From Bacteroidaceae bacterium (GTDB lineage Bacteria > Bacteroidota > Bacteroidia > Bacteroidales > Bacteroidaceae), in the NCBI GenBank assembly GCA_024401225.1, contig JAKSLM010000027.1, positions 1 to 36,035 of the forward strand: a DNA stretch of 36,035 nt. The letters are read 5' to 3'. The translations under genes were made by a program, and so were the position numbers. Shown here piece by piece: positions 32,446 through 36,035 of the stretch (within the stretch, counting starts at the first letter, position 1; each line of letters begins with the position of its first letter). The notes below the pieces were generated by a model. The model was not told where the DNA came from. It did no database searches and saw nothing but the letters and a program-made list of their open reading frames with translations.

Positions 32446-33249
32446 ATGGACGGATTCGTACGTATTCCACGGGCTCTGTTCGCTACAGACGCCTGGCGGA
32501 AGGGCGATGACAAGCAAAGGGTGGCAATCGTCACCCTCTGCTCCGTCGTTGCCTATTCTGCCCATGACTATGTGTCGCGCTATGGCACCGTGCATCTGGA
32601 GTGCGGGCAGATGCTGATGTCGCTGAGGATACTGGCCGACCTTTGGGGAGTGACAAGGGATGTGGCACGACGCATTCTCGAACGCCTTGAGAAAGAGGGA
32701 GTTATAACCATTCAGCGCGGCAATTGTGGCTTGACACACTATTTGACACAGTGTTCGACACTGACAATCAATGCCTTACACGATGGCTTGACACAGCAAT
32801 TGACACAAGACATAGAAGGTATACAGAAGAAGGTTAATTTAAAGAAAAAATATAATAAAAAAGAAAGTTCTGAAAATGTTCAATCTATTCCTTCCTCTGG
32901 CAGACAGTCCACAGCACCCGCGAAGCGTTTCACACCGCCCACAGCCGAGGAGGTGCAGCAGTATCTCGACAGCAAAGGCATTGTGGCGTTCAGCGGCAAA
33001 GAGTTTGTCGATTTCTACGAGCAGGGCGGATGGGTGTACGGCCGTCACCACACGCCTGTGAAGAATTGGAAGGCATGCGTGAGCACATGGACGAAACACA
33101 GATCGACCGCCAATGGCAGCACTACCGATATCTACTCTAATGGACAAGCTGGACGTGAGGAGCGCATGCGACGCTTCCAGCAGCACATCATCAACCAGCT
33201 CACAGGGGTTGAGCCAGTGCCAAACCCTGACGACCTGTTCGCCTTCTAA
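32446..33249 (+). CDS. Phage O/DnaD-like replication protein with winged helix
   Basis: A 267-residue protein. Residues ~45-95 form a winged helix (MLMSLRILADLWGVTRDVARRILERLEKEGVI). A Lys-rich linker lies near 125-145. The end (about 165-215) reads FTPPTAEEVQQYLDSKG, GWVYGRHHTPVKNWKACVSTW, the C-terminal signature of phage replication-initiation and helicase-loading proteins in Bacteroidales phages and plasmids. The N-terminal FVRIPRALFATDAWRKGDDKQRVA stretch is also typical of these. It starts two bases after the clamp-like gene, so the two are probably translationally coupled. Inferred role: bind an origin and load helicase with the clamp-like protein. Confidence 0.72.
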   Translation: MDGFVRIPRALFATDAWRKGDDKQRVAIVTLCSVVAYSAHDYVSRYGTVHLECGQMLMSLRILADLWGVTRDVARRILERLEKEGVITIQRGNCGLTHYLTQCSTLTINALHDGLTQQLTQDIEGIQKKVNLKKKYNKKESSENVQSIPSSGRQSTAPAKRFTPPTAEEVQQYLDSKGIVAFSGKEFVDFYEQGGWVYGRHHTPVKNWKACVSTWTKHRSTANGSTTDIYSNGQAGREERMRRFQQHIINQLTGVEPVPNPDDLFAF

Positions 33250-33274
33250 GCCAGCGGCGCTGACAGCCGAGGAG

Positions 33275-33763
33275 ATGCGCCTCATGGAGGCTTTTCCCGA
33301 CGGCAAGAGTCTGATGGAGGCCTACACGCCCGACAAGATCTCGTCGATCATGGCCGTCAGCGACCGCAGCCGCATATTCAAGGGGCAGTCGCCCGAGCTC
33401 TCGCTGGTGAGCAGGCTCTACGGTCTTCAGGTGACGCAGGCGTGGCTGGAGGTTCAGCTCGGGTATGTCAACGAGTACATCGGGGTGAAGGAGAAGCTTT
33501 CGGCTCGCGTGATCCACGACCTGGCTCACATGCTCCAGGGCATTGGCTACTACCTGCGCATGAGCGAGATGATGCTATTTTTCGCCTATCTCATGTCGGG
33601 GCGCTACGGCAGGTTCTACGGTGCGGTCGATCCGGTCACCATCACCAGTGCGCTGCGTCAGTTCATAGTCGACCGCGATGCCGAGATTGAGCACATCAAC
33701 CGCATGGAGTGCATCAGGCAGCGCGAGGAGGCGTTGAGGCGGCGGCGCGAAGGTGGGCAGTGA
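33275..33763 (+). CDS. Replication-module protein of unknown function (DUF6633-like)
   Basis: A 162-residue helical, soluble protein that ends the operon, 25 bases after the O-like gene. Visible blocks are TPDKISSIMAVSDRS, LVSRLYGLQVTQAWLEVQL, SEMMLFFAYLMSGRYGRFYGAVDP and a charged C-terminal helix. The SGRYGRFYGAVDP block resembles a conserved segment of uncharacterised Bacteroidales proteins found next to replication initiators (DUF6633 from memory, not checked). The frame is open back to 33113 but that part overlaps the O-like gene in another frame, so ATG 33275 is preferred. Helicase loading or origin control would fit its place but is inference. Confidence 0.65.
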   Translation: MRLMEAFPDGKSLMEAYTPDKISSIMAVSDRSRIFKGQSPELSLVSRLYGLQVTQAWLEVQLGYVNEYIGVKEKLSARVIHDLAHMLQGIGYYLRMSEMMLFFAYLMSGRYGRFYGAVDPVTITSALRQFIVDRDAEIEHINRMECIRQREEALRRRREGGQ

Positions 33764-33790
33764 TTATCCAGTGCTATAAGAAAGAAAACT

Positions 33791-33856
33791 CCTTGCAAGG
33801 AGTTGAGTGTTTCCTTGCAAGGAGTTGCTTGATTCCTTGCAAGGAATCTGGGGATA
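33791..33856. repeat. 22-bp tandem array with CCTTGCAAGG palindrome, set 2
   Basis: Three units at 33791, 33813 and 33835 have the same exact 22-bp period and the same core (CCTTGCAAGG then AGTTG in the first two) as the set at 2411-2520. The array begins 27 bases after the stop of the replication-module operon. Confidence 0.85.
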
Positions 33857-33894
33857 AAATTGAAAATGTAAAATGGAAAATGTAAAATGGAAAA

Positions 33895-34098
33895 TCAGGA
33901 ATCAAACCTTAGCTTCTTTAGTTGTGGGCGTAGGCGCTCCATCAGTTCCTCACCAGTAATGGCACGAGACAAGTCAGAACGTAAAGGGTGGACCTTCCCT
34001 GAACGTGAAGATGCAGATGTGGAACCGTATGTTATTGCGACTGGTTCCTGTACTGTCATGGCTTGTTCGTCGTTGCTAATCATTTTGTTATAATCCAT
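33895..34098 (-). CDS. Small 67-residue protein with a dyad operator
   Basis: A 67-residue acidic-to-basic protein (MDYNKMISNDEQAMTVQEP, then an Arg/Ser-rich middle and an end reading ITGEELMERLRPQLKKL). The start at 34098 is set by the promoter, since the upstream Met at 34119 lies inside the -7 box. The C-terminal helix resembles the ends of small antitoxin-like proteins in Bacteroidales, but no toxin partner follows. A large inverted repeat over its promoter suggests autoregulation, as in toxin-antitoxin operons. No domain recognised. Confidence 0.55.
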   Translation of the reverse strand: MDYNKMISNDEQAMTVQEPVAITYGSTSASSRSGKVHPLRSDLSRAITGEELMERLRPQLKKLRFDS

Positions 34099-34104
34099 AA
34101 TTGT

Positions 34105-34157
34105 GCATTTATGCTGCAAAGATACAATATATTTTCATCTTTGCAAAACATAAATGC
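34105..34157 (-). promoter_or_regulatory. Promoter embedded in a large dyad operator
   Basis: Minus-strand TTTG (34144-34147), 19 bp and TATCTTTG (34117-34124) form the promoter. It lies inside a two-step inverted repeat: GCATTTATG (34105-34113) with CATAAATGC (34149-34157), and GCAAAGAT (34116-34123) with ATCTTTGC (34137-34144). A repressor bound here would cover the whole promoter. Confidence 0.68.
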
Positions 34158-34292
34158 TTTAATTATGCGCAATGTGCAAAAAAATGCAGTAATAGATGGC
34201 ATCTGCACAATTGGATGTGCTTCTATTTGCTCAACGAGCTTTTAGCATGATTTGAGTCTATCTCATACGCAAAGCTCCTTGTTGCTTATCAC

Positions 34293-34508
34293 TTATTTGA
34301 ATGGGTTGCCGAGGTATTCAATCACTATCTCCACCTGTCGGGGAGTGAAGAAATGCTGCTCCTTGGTGTAGCCCAGTTCGTGAAGCATGGAGATGAGGGG
34401 AGGGGTGCTTGCGATGGTGCCCATCAGCAGGCGGCGTGCACCACTATCGGAGTGGTTTGGGAAGTACGACCTTGCGAGGTCGGTCTTGGAGGTAAAGGAA
34501 CATTTCAT
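34293..34508 (-). CDS. DUF4248 family protein, copy 2
   Basis: A 71-residue DUF4248 protein close to the family's usual length. It has the opening FTSKTDLARSYFPNHSDSGARRLL, the middle helix ending MLHELGY, and the closing FTPRQVEIVIEYLGNP that marks the family best. It is transcribed away from the HU-like gene at 35545. A promoter at 34917-34947 could drive it through the region with the 26-bp inverted repeat. It is closer to the common chromosomal DUF4248 form than copy 1. Confidence 0.85.
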   Translation of the reverse strand: MKCSFTSKTDLARSYFPNHSDSGARRLLMGTIASTPPLISMLHELGYTKEQHFFTPRQVEIVIEYLGNPFK

Positions 34509-34550
34509 GGGAATTAGAAATTATGAATTAAGAATTAAGAATTATGAATT

Positions 34551-34630
34551 AAGTTATCGACGCAGTCGCTTGTAGCGAAGCGGAAAGAATTAAGTTATCG
34601 CGAAGCGCTTGGAGCGAAGCGGAAAGAATT
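34551..34630. repeat. Short tandem repeats of GAATTAAGTTATCG...GCGAAGCGGAAA units
   Basis: Two copies of a ~41-bp unit containing TAGCGAAGCGGAAAGAATTAA or a close variant follow each other. The second holds the 17-mer GTTATCGCGAAGCGCTT also present at 2057-2073. This is upstream of the DUF4248 gene, in its leader. Confidence 0.6.
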
Positions 34631-34674
34631 AAGATTTTTAGACATCCAAAGAGGAAGAAGAAAGAAGAAGATTT

Positions 34675-34896
34675 ATACGCCTTCGGCGGACGAAGAAAAA
34701 ATAGGTAAAAATAGGATAAAACATTAAAAATATTTTCTTCTTGCTCGATACTGTTACGAAAGAGCTATTTTTATTATTTTCCTGTATTTTTATTTGTTTT
34801 TCTTTCGTCCGCTTTGGCAAAGCCAATCTAGCGTAAGTCACTAAGTTTTATAATTCATTGTTCTATCTTCTTTTTCTTCGTCCGCCGAAGGCGTAT
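34675..34896. repeat. 222-bp element bounded by a perfect 26-bp inverted repeat (MITE-like)
   Basis: The arms at 34675-34700 and 34871-34896 are exact complements over 26 bp and contain CTTCGGCGGACGAAG. The interior is AT-rich with no credible gene. The direct flanks do not show an obvious target duplication. The remainder of 34509-35016 is gene-free. Confidence 0.75.
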
Positions 34897-34916
34897 TACC
34901 TTTTCGTTTTACTATG

Positions 34917-34947
34917 CAAAGATACGCATTTTTCTTGACTTATGCAA
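34917..34947 (-). promoter_or_regulatory. Minus-strand promoter reading toward DUF4248 copy 2
   Basis: TTG (34945-34947), 20 bp, TATCTTTG (34917-34924). The transcript would run through the 26-bp inverted repeat before reaching the gene at 34508. Confidence 0.6.
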
Positions 34948-35016
34948 GCGTTTCGCTAGTTATTGCGCAGTACTGCGCAGTAGTGTGTAAATGTGCTTAT
35001 GGTAATGGGGTAAACA

Positions 35017-35047
35017 TTGGTGAGGTGCTGAAAAAGTCGTAACTTTG
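35017..35047 (+). promoter_or_regulatory. Promoter of the HU-like gene leader
   Basis: TTG (35017-35019), 20 bp, TAACTTTG (35040-35047). The start near 35054 gives a ~490-base leader before the HU-like ATG at 35545. Confidence 0.65.
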
Positions 35048-35049
35048 CA

Positions 35050-35098
35050 TTGTCAAAAGGAGAGCGAAGCTATGTGCCTCTACCCGAGCTCCTGACAA
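35050..35098 (+). promoter_or_regulatory. Leader hairpin TTGTC-AGGAG / CTCCT-GACAA
   Basis: TTGTC (35050-35054) and AGGAG (35058-35062) pair with CTCCTGACAA (35089-35098) around a 26-base loop, right at the transcript start. It may act as a stability or control element for the long HU-like leader. Confidence 0.4.
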
Positions 35099-35308
35099 AT
35101 AGATAACAGTTATTGTGATGATAGGAGAGAAAAATGTTTTCATCGTCTTCCTTCCCTTGGTCTTCACTCGTGAAGCCCTGGCATCCAGCACCGCCAATCA
35201 CCTCACGCAAGACCTGCGGTACTTGCAGATGCGATTGACGCTACTGCCTGCCGGAAGACAACGAAAAACAAAATACGCTACGCATCCAAAATGCCCTGCG
35301 GGTAAAAA

Positions 35309-35396
35309 ATCCATGCGGGATGTATGCTGCCGTTAGAATTGCCTTACTGCATCAAGATCCATGCGGGATGTATGCTGCCGGTTAGGATTGTCTTAC
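35309..35396. repeat. Direct repeat, 48-bp period, in the HU-like leader
   Basis: CCATGCGGGATGTATGCTGC occurs at 35311-35330 and 35359-35378, each followed by a similar GTTAG-ATTG-CTTAC stretch. The following 35395-35460 is AT-rich with TAAATTTACG-type inverted motifs and the GCCGAAGGCAAAAA motif seen also at 4911. I see no gene between 35048 and 35544 that I trust. Confidence 0.7.
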
Positions 35397-35544
35397 GGTA
35401 AATTTACGAATAAATTTTCGGATAATTTACGGCAAATTTTCGTTCGCCGAAGGCAAAAATTAAGATACCGGAGTAGTTACAAGGGAGACAAGGAAGGCAT
35501 TTTTATCTTTTATTCATCTCATAACACAAACACAAAACAAAATT

Positions 35545-36035
35545 ATGATCAAGTATTCACTTTCCATGAAGCCTGTGAAGGACATCGCTGTGTACAATGC
35601 AGCACTCGGTCGCATCAACAAGGCGAAGAAGGCGGGTCAGGAGCCTGCAGCTGAGGATGAGGCAATCATCGAGGCTGCTGAGATGGGTGCCTACGCACAG
35701 CTCCAGAGCACCGATGCTCTCGACCTCGATGCGTTCGCTGAACACATCACCTCGCACGGATGCGTGTACTCGAAGGGTGACATCGTCGGCATCCTTACGA
35801 TGGCTACCGACTGCATCCGCGAGAACCTCCTTCTCGGCAACCGAATCAACCTCGGTGATCTCGGTACCTTCTGGCTCCGCATGACTCAGAAGCCTGCTGA
35901 GTCGATGGCAGACTACAATGCTGGTGTGAACATCAAGTCGCTCCGCGCATCATGGCAGGCATCCGACCGTCTCCGTGGTCTCATCAAGAATGCTGAGTTT
36001 GAGCTCACGACTACCAAGAAGACTACTTCGGCAGT
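35545..36035 (+). CDS. HU-like DNA-binding protein (HU-HIG type), cut by window end
   Basis: The first 163 codons of a Bacteroidales HU-like DNA-binding protein; the gene continues past the window. It opens MIKYSLSMKPVKD, as in the chromosome-encoded family next to DUF4248 genes. The segment YAQLQSTDALDLDAFAEHI (about residues 50-70) is the family's variant N-terminal helix pair. VYSKGDIVGILTMATDCI and LLLGNRINLGDLGTFWLRM match HU's dimer core and the strand leading into the DNA-binding arm. Members are longer (about 150-200) than E. coli HU. Codon use is GC-rich and highly biased, suggesting strong expression. Confidence 0.82.
   Translation, partial: MIKYSLSMKPVKDIAVYNAALGRINKAKKAGQEPAAEDEAIIEAAEMGAYAQLQSTDALDLDAFAEHITSHGCVYSKGDIVGILTMATDCIRENLLLGNRINLGDLGTFWLRMTQKPAESMADYNAGVNIKSLRASWQASDRLRGLIKNAEFELTTTKKTTSA

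Noticed and set aside
2411-33856. Possible CRISPR array in the 22-bp repeats
   Set aside because: The constant part is about 14 bp and the variable part 8 bp, far too short for spacers, and no cas gene is present.
34638-34841. Minus-strand 67-residue frame inside the 26-bp inverted repeat element
   Set aside because: It crosses one repeat arm and has a low-complexity Ser/Arg/Phe-rich product without a recognisable domain.
35118-35336. 72-residue frame upstream of the HU-like gene
   Set aside because: It runs into the direct repeats, with no family resemblance; more likely untranslated leader.

Overview
The window looks like chromosome of a gut- or rumen-type Prevotella/Segatella relative (order Bacteroidales). 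Grounds: many Bacteroidetes promoters (a TTG/TTTG box, 19-22 bp, then TAnnTTTG), a hybrid two-component system, secreted glycoside hydrolases with lysine-rich Prevotella-type tails, C10 peptidase/DUF3244 genes, DUF4248 and an HU-like gene. There are no rRNA or tRNA genes and no CRISPR array. Family names come from reading the protein sequences; no database search was run.

Layout. (1) 1-1.9 kb: a complete IS1182/IS5-type insertion sequence. (2) 2.7-7.8 kb: a short peptide gene, a secreted GH43, a probable small structured RNA, a secreted GH5 and a RidA protein. (3) 7.9-15.1 kb, minus strand: two paralogous giant secreted multi-module proteins, each with its own promoter and terminator; the first has a folded-looking 5' leader. 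(4) 15.4-22.2 kb: a hybrid two-component sensor/regulator and, 32 bases downstream, a TonB-receptor-like outer-membrane barrel. Regions 2-4 read as a polysaccharide-use locus. It has no recognisable SusC/SusD pair, so the substrate stays open (hemicellulose is a guess from GH43 plus GH5).

(5) 22.2-24.96 kb: three small gene cassettes (MNT/HEPN toxin-antitoxin plus a PIN-toxin remnant; a PolyVal-type kinase; a YafQ toxin-antitoxin pair). They are separated by copies of one ~155-bp repeat that carries a terminator and a near-ideal promoter. This repeat-bounded array is one of the two most interesting parts of the window. (6) 25.0-29.2 kb: a TPR membrane regulator, a DUF3244 protein, a C10 peptidase homologue lacking both catalytic residues, and a small barrel protein. 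Codon use switches from GC-rich to AT-rich inside genes here. (7) 29.3-30.1 kb: a strongly folded candidate RNA with its own promoter and terminator, then a 222-bp tandem duplication.

(8) 30.2-33.8 kb: a GC-rich module with nine 10-bp iteron-like repeats, DUF4248, a divergent DnaN-like sliding clamp, a phage-O/DnaD-like winged-helix protein and a further gene. This is the second highlight: a compact replication-like module. (9) 33.8-36.0 kb: 22-bp palindromic repeats matching a set 31 kb away, a small gene with a large dyad operator, a second DUF4248, a 26-bp perfect inverted repeat and the start of an HU-like gene cut by the window edge.
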